From: Sporosarcina sp. P34
GTDB taxonomy: Bacteria > Bacillota > Bacilli > Bacillales_A > Planococcaceae
Length of the DNA: 64,000 bases
Reading direction: 5' to 3'
Assembly: GCF_002743375.1 (NCBI RefSeq)
Contig: NZ_PDZC01000003.1
Location: 186,001 to 250,000 of the forward strand
Under the pieces are notes generated by a model. It saw only the letters and a program-made list of their open reading frames with translations. It was not told the DNA's origin and searched no databases. The translations under genes were made by a program, and so were the position numbers. Of the stretch, positions 18,373 through 26,167 are shown piece by piece; positions within the stretch are counted from its first letter, which is position 1, and every line of letters begins with the position of its first letter.

Positions 18373-20154
18373 GTGGTAGCGATCATTCAAAATCCGTTAG
18401 ATATATTGGATAAGTATTTTGGTTATTCAGCATTTCGAGAAGGGCAACAACGAGTGATTGAACAAGTATTACAAGGTGATGACTCACTTTGCGTAATGCC
18501 GACTGGTGGTGGTAAGTCTGTCTGCTATCAAGTACCGGCATTGGCAATGGAAGGAACGGTTCTTGTCATTTCACCGTTGATCTCCTTGATGAAGGACCAA
18601 GTCGATGCATTGCATCAGTTGGGTATACCAGCGGCATATATTAACAGTACGTTATCGTCAGAGGAATACTTTGGCACGATGGATAACGCACTCGAGGGAA
18701 AGTATAAGCTGTTGTATGTAGCACCTGAGCGGTTGGACTCCGAATCTTTTCTCAATCAATTGCAAAAAATGACGATTCCGCTGATTGCGATAGATGAAGC
18801 CCATTGTATTTCACAATGGGGACATGATTTCCGTCCAAGCTACCGTAATATCCACCGAGTCTTTGATTATTTACGTAACCGACCGATTACTCTTGCATTG
18901 ACTGCAACAGCTACGCCTGAAGTACAGGATGATATATGCCAGCAATTACATATACCTCCTGTCAGCCGTGTTGTAACTGGTTTTGAGCGGAGTAATTTAT
19001 TATTTTCGGTAGTAAAAGGTCAAAATCGGGATCAATTCGTCAAAGAGTACACACAGAAAAATAAAAATGAATCAGGTATCATTTATGCTGCAACGAGAAA
19101 AGCGGTCGAGCAAGTATATTTGTTGCTTGAGAAAAGTGGTATTCCGGTTGCTAAATATCATGCAGGATTACCCGACTATGAACGTCAACATCAACAAGAT
19201 CGTTTCATCATGGAAGACGCACGCGTGATGGTCGCGACGAACGCGTTTGGTATGGGGATTGATAAATCGAATATACGCTACGTCATTCATTATCAAATGC
19301 CGAAGAATATGGAAAGTTATTATCAGGAAGCTGGGAGAGCGGGGCGGGATGGGCTCGACAGCGATTGTTATTTGTTATTCTCTTCGCAAGATGTCTTAAC
19401 GCAACGCTTTCTCATCGAACAATCTCCAGATCCTTCCCGTGTATCAAATGAAATCAAAAAGATGCAAGTAATGGTTGATTACTGCCATACGGAAGGCTGT
19501 CTGCAAAAACACATTATCAAGTATTTTGGCGAAGAGGATGTCGAAGATTGTGGTCGTTGCGGTAACTGCACTGACACGCGTGAACAGTTTGATGTAACAG
19601 TCGATACACAAAAAGTACTTTCCTGTGTTATTCGTATGGGGCAACGTTTCGGGAAGACGATGGTTGCGCAAGTATTAACAGGATCGAGAAACAAAAAGTT
19701 GAAAGAATTAAACTTCGATGAGCTATCGACATATGGATTGATGAAAGGGCGCAATGCCAAAGACGTAGCCGACTTCATTGAATTTTTGATTTCAAAGAAT
19801 TATTTACAAGTGGAAAGTGGACCCTATCCGACTATTTTCGTCAGCGAAGACGGAAAAGATGTGTTGTTAGGAAAAGTAAAAGTCTGGCGTAAAGGCGAGA
19901 TGGTAACAACTGTCGTCGCTACAGATGATCCGTTATTCAATGAACTACGGGCGATGCGCTTAAAACTAGCACAAGAAGCTGGTGTCCCGCCTTTCGTTAT
20001 TTTCTCGGACAAGACATTACGGGATATGGTAACTAAAATGCCTGCCACAAATGAAGAGTTATTGACTGTACAAGGGGTGGGCGAAACGAAGCTTGAACGT
20101 TATGGGGAAGTGTTCCTTGAGATTATCCATTCGTTCTCTACACAGCAAGCATAA
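18373..20154 (+). CDS. recQ: ATP-dependent DNA helicase RecQ
   Basis: 3'-5' DNA helicase for recombination and replication repair, about 593 residues. It has Walker A TGGGKS (44-49), DEAH (141-144), the helicase C domain, a zinc-binding RQC region with cysteines around 378-400 (EGCLQ, DCGRCGNC), and a C-terminal HRDC domain (about 515-590). The start is uncertain. The GTG at 18373 lies inside the GGGAGGTGG ribosome site; codons at good distance from that site are ATC (18382) and ATT (18385), and TTG at 18406 is farther. The identity of the protein is not affected. Confidence 0.93.
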   Translation: MVAIIQNPLDILDKYFGYSAFREGQQRVIEQVLQGDDSLCVMPTGGGKSVCYQVPALAMEGTVLVISPLISLMKDQVDALHQLGIPAAYINSTLSSEEYFGTMDNALEGKYKLLYVAPERLDSESFLNQLQKMTIPLIAIDEAHCISQWGHDFRPSYRNIHRVFDYLRNRPITLALTATATPEVQDDICQQLHIPPVSRVVTGFERSNLLFSVVKGQNRDQFVKEYTQKNKNESGIIYAATRKAVEQVYLLLEKSGIPVAKYHAGLPDYERQHQQDRFIMEDARVMVATNAFGMGIDKSNIRYVIHYQMPKNMESYYQEAGRAGRDGLDSDCYLLFSSQDVLTQRFLIEQSPDPSRVSNEIKKMQVMVDYCHTEGCLQKHIIKYFGEEDVEDCGRCGNCTDTREQFDVTVDTQKVLSCVIRMGQRFGKTMVAQVLTGSRNKKLKELNFDELSTYGLMKGRNAKDVADFIEFLISKNYLQVESGPYPTIFVSEDGKDVLLGKVKVWRKGEMVTTVVATDDPLFNELRAMRLKLAQEAGVPPFVIFSDKTLRDMVTKMPATNEELLTVQGVGETKLERYGEVFLEIIHSFSTQQA

Positions 20155-20160
20155 ATAGGT

Positions 20161-20208
20161 GACATCACAGGAAGTCGTAAAGCAACGACTTCCTGTGATG
20201 TCTTTTTT
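20161..20208 (+). terminator. Terminator after recQ
   Basis: Seventeen-base perfect stem GACATCACAGGAAGTCG / CGACTTCCTGTGATGTC with an 8-base loop, followed by TTTTTT. Confidence 0.92.
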
Positions 20209-20260
20209 AATTTTAAGATTTTGATAATGAGGTAAAAAGGCTAGTAGTGGTGTTGGGTTG

Positions 20261-20389
20261 GGGATTGGCGCTACGGAGGGGACGCTTTCCTGCGGGCATG
20301 GCTTGAGCCTCCTCGTCCGCTTCGCTACCTGTGGGGTCTCAAGGCTCATGCTATTCCCGCGGGAGTCGCCCCTCCGTAGCGCCAATCCC
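20261..20389. repeat. Large hairpin repeat element, copy A
   Basis: 129-bp intergenic element with perfect 21-bp terminal inverted repeats (starting GGGATTGGCGCTACGGAGG). The imperfectly paired core contains GGACGCTTTCCTGCGGGC, CTTGAGCCTCCTCGTC, GGTCTCAAGGCTCATGC and CCCGCGGGAGTCGCC. It has no coding capacity of note. Related copies are at 20545, 27811, 39647-39954, 51109 and about 51430. The interval 20390-20544 between copies A and E is AT-rich without recognised features. Confidence 0.85.
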
Positions 20390-20544
20390 TTGCAGTGTAA
20401 GAAGATAATACTTTTTATTGCATATTGAAATAAGTGTTGTAATAAATTTTGAACTTCTACATTTGAATTTAGATAAGTTAAAACAAAATAATAATTCACA
20501 CGCTACCTCCATTGAGGGGTACAAGTATCTCCACTATCAATGTA

Positions 20545-20679
20545 GGATGGAAGCGGAAGTTGGCGGCGACTCCTGATGGATCAGCCTGATCAGGTGAGAC
20601 AACCAAAGAGAGCAAAGCGAACTGGTTGGCTCACCGCAGGCCCATAGGAAAGCGTCCGTCAACTGGAGCTTCCATCCCC
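20545..20679. repeat. Large hairpin repeat element, copy E
   Basis: 135-bp element with outer arms GGATGGAAGC / GCTTCCATCC and CAACTTCC-type continuation. Read on the minus strand its core shows the family landmarks GGACGCTTTCC, GAGCC, CGCTTTGCT, GTCTCA and GGAGTCGCC in the same order as copy A, so it is an inverted, divergent member with a different outer stem. Confidence 0.75.
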
Positions 20680-20771
20680 TAGTACTCACTAAGTAACTCA
20701 CTTTTCCCAAGCACTTGCTTTTGAACTTAACGAGTTTATAAATCATCTATTAATCGACATTCTCCATACAA

Positions 20772-20817
20772 ATAGGTATGCCCATTAAAGTCACATGACT
20801 TCAACGGACATACCTAT
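20772..20817 (-). terminator. Terminator of MFS gene
   Basis: 22-base stem ATAGGTATGCCCATTAAAGT.. (20772-20793) with 20796-20817, fully paired when G-U pairs are allowed, loop CA. It lies just beyond the 3' end of the minus-strand transporter gene. Confidence 0.65.
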
Positions 20818-20827
20818 CTCATACTAT

Positions 20828-21997
20828 TTACTGTGCAGAGCGTTGACGCTCGACTGGGCGAGTATCTTTTCGCAGACCGATGAAGGTAAAAATGGCTGCG
20901 ATCAACAAAATTGCACTTGCAAGCATAAAGGCATGATGGAAATCTAAATCCAATATACCGATAGTACCAGACCCCACTACAACGCCAAAGGAGAAGAATG
21001 CGTAGAAAAAACCGTACGCTTTCCCTCTTGTTTCAGGTTCTGTGGAATCAATTAGCAACGAGTTGATAGAAGGAAACAGGAATGCGAACCCAATTCCATA
21101 GACAACCATTGCCAACATCATCCACGATAGTTCATCAACTTGCGATAAGAACAACATACTGCCACTCATCAATAGCAAGCCAATTGCCAATGTGACCATC
21201 GGACGGGCAATATCAAAAATACGGTTGATCGGCAAAACGAAAATCAACACAGCAACTAGACCGAACACACTCAACAGCATTCCGGTCATTTTCGCATCAA
21301 ACTGAAGATGTTCTACTTTTAGTGGAAGCACCAATGCCAACACACCTTGTGAGAACATTAAGAAGAATGCGCCAAGGAATGCACGGATGATACCCGGGTG
21401 GCGGAAAAAAGCTAACGGCTTCACCACTTTTTGTTTCGCCGCCTTCACTTTTCTTACATATGTAAAGGAACGTAAAAATAGTATAGCACCGATTGTCAGT
21501 AGAATCATAAAGGCGCCATTGATGGCCATAATGGTCGCGACGCTTGTCTTAACGGAAACAATTCCACTATATGCAGGTCCGAAAATGGCTGCGAGCCCGA
21601 CAAATGCACCCGAGATTGCAGCATTTCTCCCACGTTTAGAACGTTCGGAGCCATTAGCGAGAAACGTGAAAGCAGCAGGAATGATCAAGCCTTCCGTCAA
21701 GCCGTGTAAAAATCGAATGCCAATTAGTGAAACAGAACCAGAAATCAATCCATAGGAGAACAACGACAAAGCCGACGTGAACAAACCAAGTAATAAAATA
21801 TAAAATGGTCCTCTGCGATCTGTCAAAATACCTGAAATGATATTACCGAAAACATTCGCAAACGAGTAAATACCAACAGATAATCCGACGATGAAAGCGG
21901 AAACGCCAAGACCTGTAGCAAACGGACTAATGACCGGCAACTGTGAAAATAAATCAAAAAACGAGAAGAACACAATTAGATAGACAAAAAAACGCAT
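20828..21997 (-). CDS. Major facilitator superfamily transporter
   Basis: 389-residue membrane protein with about 12 helices. The MFS motif A region is at the loop between helices 2 and 3 (GILTDRRGP, about 57-65). A longer cytoplasmic basic segment around 180-195 (VRKVKAAKQKVVK) separates the two six-helix halves. The substrate cannot be told; the fold is that of drug or sugar-efflux type transporters. Start ATG lies behind GTGAGG. It stands alone between recQ (convergent) and ddh (divergent). Confidence 0.8.
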   Translation of the reverse strand: MRFFVYLIVFFSFFDLFSQLPVISPFATGLGVSAFIVGLSVGIYSFANVFGNIISGILTDRRGPFYILLLGLFTSALSLFSYGLISGSVSLIGIRFLHGLTEGLIIPAAFTFLANGSERSKRGRNAAISGAFVGLAAIFGPAYSGIVSVKTSVATIMAINGAFMILLTIGAILFLRSFTYVRKVKAAKQKVVKPLAFFRHPGIIRAFLGAFFLMFSQGVLALVLPLKVEHLQFDAKMTGMLLSVFGLVAVLIFVLPINRIFDIARPMVTLAIGLLLMSGSMLFLSQVDELSWMMLAMVVYGIGFAFLFPSINSLLIDSTEPETRGKAYGFFYAFFSFGVVVGSGTIGILDLDFHHAFMLASAILLIAAIFTFIGLRKDTRPVERQRSAQ

Positions 21998-22147
21998 AAA
22001 AGATCCTCACTTTACAAAGAATTCACCTACTATCTATTTTACCATGAAACATTTCGAATTGAACCGAACTGCTCAAAAGATAAATATTCGCAATCTATCA
22101 TCCTTAACGGTAAAATGAGAAACGTAAACAGAAAGAAAAGGGGATGA

Positions 22148-23140
22148 ATGATCTTGACGAAAGAAATTCGAGTAGGAATCGCTGGTTACGGTAATTTGGG
22201 GCGTGGAGTAGAGTCAGCTATTAGTCAAAATAAAGATATGACATTAGTTGGTGTATTCACACGCAGAGAGCCGAAAGACGTACAATTACTTTCAGAGCAA
22301 GTAGCGGTCTATAAGCTGGATGAAATTGAATCTTTTAAAGAAGATATTGATGTATTGATTTTATGCGGTGGATCTAAAAATGACTTGCCTGAACAAGGAC
22401 CAGCACTTGCGAAACACTTTACAACAGTAGATAGCTTTGACACGCATGCAAAAATTCCCGAGTACTTCGCGGCTGTTGATGAAGCAGCAAAAGAAGCAGG
22501 TACGACAGCAATTATTTCTGTTGGATGGGACCCGGGTTTATTTTCAATCAATCGCTTAATGGGAGAATCCATTTTGCCTGAAGGGGAAACCTATACATTC
22601 TGGGGTAAAGGGTTAAGCCAAGGTCACTCCGATGCAGTGCGCCGTGTTGATGGTGTCAAAGCAGGCGTTCAGTACACTTTACCCGCGGAGGATGCTATAA
22701 ATCGTGTGCGTAACGGTGAGCATCCTGAGCTTTCAACTAAAGATAAACATACACGTGAATGTTATGTCGTTCTTGAAGAAGGAGCAAGTGAAGATCAAGT
22801 TCGTGAAACGATTGTCACAATGCCTGACTACTTTGCAGACTACGATACAATGGTTCATTTTATAACGGAAGAAGAACTACGTATGGATCATGCGAAGATG
22901 CCGCATGGTGGTTTCGTCATTCGAAGCGGCAATACAGGTAAACACACGGATCAAGTCATAGAGTTTTCACTTAAACTAGACAGCAATCCCGAATTTACAT
23001 CAAGTGTTTTAGTCGCGTATGCAAGAGCAGCTTATAAATTGCAGCAAAAAGGCGAGACTGGGGCGAAGACAGTCTATGACATCGCACCAGGATTGTTATC
23101 ACCTAAATCACCTGCAACTATTCGTAAAGAACTGTTGTAA
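22148..23140 (+). CDS. ddh: meso-Diaminopimelate D-dehydrogenase
   Basis: NADPH-dependent enzyme making meso-diaminopimelate from tetrahydrodipicolinate and ammonia in one step, a shortcut in lysine synthesis. 330 residues. The N-terminal nucleotide-binding motif is GIAGYGNLGRGV (about 10-21), followed by the typical FTRREP and LCGGS segments and a substrate region including GWDPGLFS and WGKGLSQGHSDA. The ATG at 22148 sits close to AAGGGG; the in-frame TTG at 22154 has better spacing and would give MTKEIRVGIAGYG, so the start is ambiguous by two codons. This route is typical of Lysinibacillus and relatives and is absent from B. subtilis. Confidence 0.93.
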   Translation: MILTKEIRVGIAGYGNLGRGVESAISQNKDMTLVGVFTRREPKDVQLLSEQVAVYKLDEIESFKEDIDVLILCGGSKNDLPEQGPALAKHFTTVDSFDTHAKIPEYFAAVDEAAKEAGTTAIISVGWDPGLFSINRLMGESILPEGETYTFWGKGLSQGHSDAVRRVDGVKAGVQYTLPAEDAINRVRNGEHPELSTKDKHTRECYVVLEEGASEDQVRETIVTMPDYFADYDTMVHFITEEELRMDHAKMPHGGFVIRSGNTGKHTDQVIEFSLKLDSNPEFTSSVLVAYARAAYKLQQKGETGAKTVYDIAPGLLSPKSPATIRKELL

Positions 23141-23188
23141 GACCGGAACACGTACGTTTGGAAATAGAAAGAGGAGGCAGAATATTTT

Positions 23189-24274
23189 ATGAAACTAGAT
23201 GAGACGTTAGAGATGCTAAAAGATTTAACGGATGCACGAGGAATCCCTGGCAATGAACGCGAAGCGCGTGACGTCATGACGAAACACATCAAACCTTATG
23301 CAGATGAAATCGATCATGACGGACTAGGTTCACTGATCGCTAGCAAAGAAGGCGATGCAAACGGACCGAAGATTATGATCGCGGGACACTTGGATGAAGT
23401 AGGCTTTATGTTGACGCGAATCGATGATAAAGGCTTCATTTACTTTCAGACAGTAGGTGGCTGGTGGTCACAAGTTATGTTGGCACAACGTGTTTCCATC
23501 GTTACACGTTCTGGCGAGACGATTACAGGCGTGATTGGTTCAAAGCCGCCACATATTTTGCCACCCGAAGCCCGCAAGAAACCTGTTGATATTAAAGACA
23601 TGTTCATTGATGTAGGCGCAGAGTCAAAAGACGAAGTTCTATCATGGGGCGTTCTTCCAGGCGACATGATTGTGCCGTACTTCGAATTCACTGTCATGAA
23701 AAACGAAAATTACTTACTTGCAAAAGCATGGGATAATCGTATCGGCTGTGCCATCGCTATTGAGGTGATGAAGCAGCTAAAAGATGAAAAGCACCCGAAT
23801 CGTTTGTATAGTGTAGGTGCTATTCAAGAAGAAGTTGGTTTGCGTGGAGCGAAAACAGCGACGAATAAAATTCAACCGGATATCGGTTTCGCAGTAGACG
23901 TAGGAATTGCTGGAGATACACCAGGTATTACAGCAAAAGAATCTGTTGGTACAATGGGTGAAGGTCCGCAGATCTTGTTGTATGACGCTTCGATGGTTTC
24001 CCATAGAGGATTACGCAATTTCGTAGTCGATACAGCAGAAGAGCTGAATATTCCGTATCAATTTGCAACGATGGCCGGTGGTGGAACAGATGGTGGATCC
24101 ATCCACTTAAGCGGAACAGGAATCCCTACATTGGCTATCTGTATTCCGACTCGTTACATCCATAGTCATGCGGCCATGCTTCACCGTAACGATTTTGAGA
24201 ATACAGTTAAACTGTTAGTGGAAATTGTTAAACGCCTTGATGCAAATACAGTAAAAAACATCACATTTGAATAA
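23189..24274 (+). CDS. M42 family metallopeptidase
   Basis: Cytosolic aminopeptidase of the M42 family (B. subtilis YtoP/YsdC group), 361 residues. The di-zinc ligands are visible: His67 in AGHLDEVG, Asp182 in KAWDNRIG, Glu214-Glu215 in IQEEVGLRG, Asp237 in VDVGIAGD and His325 in [11 protein letters not shown]42 enzymes form dodecameric tetrahedral particles that trim peptides. The gene follows ddh by 48 bases behind a GAGGAGG site, and the shared terminator suggests cotranscription. Function in this organism is likely general peptide turnover. Confidence 0.9.
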   Translation: MKLDETLEMLKDLTDARGIPGNEREARDVMTKHIKPYADEIDHDGLGSLIASKEGDANGPKIMIAGHLDEVGFMLTRIDDKGFIYFQTVGGWWSQVMLAQRVSIVTRSGETITGVIGSKPPHILPPEARKKPVDIKDMFIDVGAESKDEVLSWGVLPGDMIVPYFEFTVMKNENYLLAKAWDNRIGCAIAIEVMKQLKDEKHPNRLYSVGAIQEEVGLRGAKTATNKIQPDIGFAVDVGIAGDTPGITAKESVGTMGEGPQILLYDASMVSHRGLRNFVVDTAEELNIPYQFATMAGGGTDGGSIHLSGTGIPTLAICIPTRYIHSHAAMLHRNDFENTVKLLVEIVKRLDANTVKNITFE

Positions 24275-24285
24275 TTTATACACTC

Positions 24286-24318
24286 AAACAGCGGTGCCCA
24301 AAAAGCATCGCTGTTTTT
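24286..24318 (+). terminator. Terminator after M42 peptidase gene
   Basis: AAACAGCGGTGC (24286-24297) pairs with GCATCGCTGTTT (24305-24316), 12 bp with one wobble, followed by Ts. Confidence 0.8.
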
Positions 24319-24330
24319 AATGAAATACTA

Positions 24331-24350
24331 TGAAAATTTATAAAGATTCA
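24331..24350. promoter_or_regulatory. ArgR/AhrC-type operator candidate before argF
   Basis: TGAAAATTTATAAAGATTCA is an imperfect 20-bp palindrome with outer TGAA/TTCA and a perfect TTTATAAA centre. It resembles the arginine repressor boxes of Bacilli and directly abuts the argF -35 box. Confidence 0.5.
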
Positions 24351-24351
24351 T

Positions 24352-24380
24352 TTGACTTCATAAATATACAATTGTATACT
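24352..24380 (+). promoter_or_regulatory. argF promoter with internal palindrome
   Basis: TTGACT (24352-24357), a 17-base spacer and TATACT (24375-24380). The perfect 14-bp palindrome TATACAATTGTATA occupies 24365-24378, covering the end of the spacer and most of the -10 box. Confidence 0.75.
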
Positions 24381-24420
24381 AGTTTATACATACTTCAAAT
24401 GGATGGTAGGGGATCGACAA

Positions 24421-25386
24421 ATGGTAAAAACAAATCAAACAACTACAGGCATAGATAAGGATAGCTTAAAAGGGCGCGACTTTTTAACACTACTCGATTA
24501 TTCTAGTGAGGAAATCGCATATCTCATACAACTGGCATATGACATGAAGCAAGATACATTGGCTGGTAAAACACCGGACATTTTAGCAGGTAAAACACTA
24601 GGTATGATTTTTGAGAAGAACTCCACTCGTACACGTATTTCATTCGAAGTAGGCATGATTCAATTGGGTGGACATGGTCTATTCATGAATGCACGGGATT
24701 TACAGATTGGACGTGGAGAATCTGTTTCGGATACAGGTAAAGTATTATCCGAGTTTTTAGATGGTGTGATGATTCGTGCGAAATCTCATAAAATGGTCGA
24801 GGAATTGGCAGAACATACTTCAGTTCCGGTCATTAACGGATTAACCGATCTATTTCACCCGTGCCAAGCAATGGCGGATTTACTGACTATCAAAGAAGTA
24901 AAAGGCGATTTGACAGGCTTAAAACTTTCCTATATTGGAGACGGCAACAATGTTGCGCATTCATTAGTGATTGCGGGTGCGCATATGGGAATGCATGTTT
25001 CTGTGGCGACACCTAAAGGTTATGAATATCATTCAGGTTTACTTGAAAAAGCGAAAAAAATTGCTGAGTCAAATGGTGGAAGCGTGACGTCGACGTACGA
25101 TCCGATTGAATCCTCCACAGATGCAGATGCAATTTATACGGATGTTTGGACCAGTATGGGGCAGGAAGAAGAAGCGGCGAAGCGTTTAGTCGATTTCAAA
25201 GATTTCCAAATCAATGATCAATTGGTTAGCCATGCGAAAAAAGATTATGTGTTCTTGCATTGTCTACCAGCACACCGTGAAGAAGAGGTATCGACTTCCG
25301 TAATCGATGGTACTAACTCGTACGTATTCCAGCAAGCAGGAAATCGTCTGCATGCACAAAAAGCGATCCTTGCATCTTTATTATAA
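24421..25386 (+). CDS. argF: Ornithine carbamoyltransferase
   Basis: Makes citrulline from ornithine and carbamoyl phosphate in arginine biosynthesis. 321 residues from the ATG at 24421, which follows TAGGGGATC; an in-frame ATG at 24403 has no ribosome site. The carbamoyl-phosphate motif STRTR (68-72), HPCQ (146-149) and the ornithine loop HCLPA (280-284) are all present. No other arg gene is nearby, so it is a stand-alone unit with its own strong promoter and a probable arginine repressor site. Confidence 0.94.
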   Translation: MVKTNQTTTGIDKDSLKGRDFLTLLDYSSEEIAYLIQLAYDMKQDTLAGKTPDILAGKTLGMIFEKNSTRTRISFEVGMIQLGGHGLFMNARDLQIGRGESVSDTGKVLSEFLDGVMIRAKSHKMVEELAEHTSVPVINGLTDLFHPCQAMADLLTIKEVKGDLTGLKLSYIGDGNNVAHSLVIAGAHMGMHVSVATPKGYEYHSGLLEKAKKIAESNGGSVTSTYDPIESSTDADAIYTDVWTSMGQEEEAAKRLVDFKDFQINDQLVSHAKKDYVFLHCLPAHREEEVSTSVIDGTNSYVFQQAGNRLHAQKAILASLL

Positions 25387-25396
25387 CAAATCATTC

Positions 25397-25432
25397 AACT
25401 GCTTTCCTGTGAATTCGGAAAGCAGTTTTTTT
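25397..25432 (+). terminator. Terminator after argF
   Basis: AACTGCTTTCC / GGAAAGCAGTT with a 9-base loop, followed by a run of Ts. Confidence 0.9.
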
Positions 25433-25491
25433 ATGTTTTGCACTCTTTCATTTGATATACTGAATGGAATCGGAACGGGGGAGGAAACTAG

Positions 25492-25950
25492 TTGATTACA
25501 TATTTACTTGTATTTCTTGCGGGTGCAACACCGGGGTTTGAAGTATTAGTGGCGGTTCCTTTGGGGATTTTACGTGGTATGTCTCTGCCGGCTGCTGTTG
25601 TGATTGGTTTTGCAGGAAATGCTTTAACTATAGTGCTTGAAATTTTGGTTTTTCAGAAATTAAAAAACTGGTGGGATAGCAAAAAGAAAACCGATGTAAA
25701 ACCTCCGTCAAAGCGTACAGCTCGTGCAGAGAAAATTTGGCAGAGCTATGGTGTTCCAGGTCTAGCATTACTTGGTCCAATTCTGATTGGCTCTCATTTG
25801 GCTGCGTTCTTGGCACTTGCTCTAGGCTCTTCCAAATCAAAGACTGCTAGTTGGCTTCTAATTAGCCTAGCTTTATGGTCAATCGTATTCGGCACATTAA
25901 CCGTTCTTGGTGTGGATGCATTCTTTTGGACGCGTCAAAAATTGGTGTGA
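25492..25950 (+). CDS. Putative small multidrug export family membrane protein
   Basis: 152-residue membrane protein resembling the Sm_multidrug_ex family: an N-terminal GATPGFEVLVAVPLGI segment (about 11-26), a basic cytoplasmic loop around 57-80 (KKKTDVKPPSKRTARAEK), then GLALLGPILIGSHLAAFLAL (about 90-109). Despite the family name, no transport activity can be inferred. Start is TTG at 25492, eight bases after GGGGAGG. Stand-alone gene after the argF terminator. Confidence 0.75.
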   Translation: MITYLLVFLAGATPGFEVLVAVPLGILRGMSLPAAVVIGFAGNALTIVLEILVFQKLKNWWDSKKKTDVKPPSKRTARAEKIWQSYGVPGLALLGPILIGSHLAAFLALALGSSKSKTASWLLISLALWSIVFGTLTVLGVDAFFWTRQKLV

Positions 25951-26167
25951 ACTACATACTACTAAATTATATAGACAGAATAGTCAGTTAACGTATATGC
26001 TATATTTAGAAAGTAACAGGAGTTACTATTCATAGAGTTAGTTGTTTGCGCGTAGAGTACATCCTGAGAATCATTCCATCTGCGCATCGATTTCATTGAA
26101 ATGATAGTACATGCTTTGGATCGTGCAAGACGGATCGATAACTTGATTTCTAACGAAAGAGGAGCGG

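Noticed and set aside
20059..20499. 146-codon minus-strand frame at the end of recQ
   Set aside because: It overlaps recQ, its terminator and hairpin element A and has no coding character or start signal.
20209..20760. Insertion sequence or transposase remnant
   Set aside because: The inverted repeats enclose only about 130 bases with no transposase fragment, and no clear target duplication can be seen.
25951..26167. FadR operator before the acyl-CoA ligase gene at 26168
   Set aside because: Only a half-site-like TCATTCCA is present; the other half does not match the consensus.
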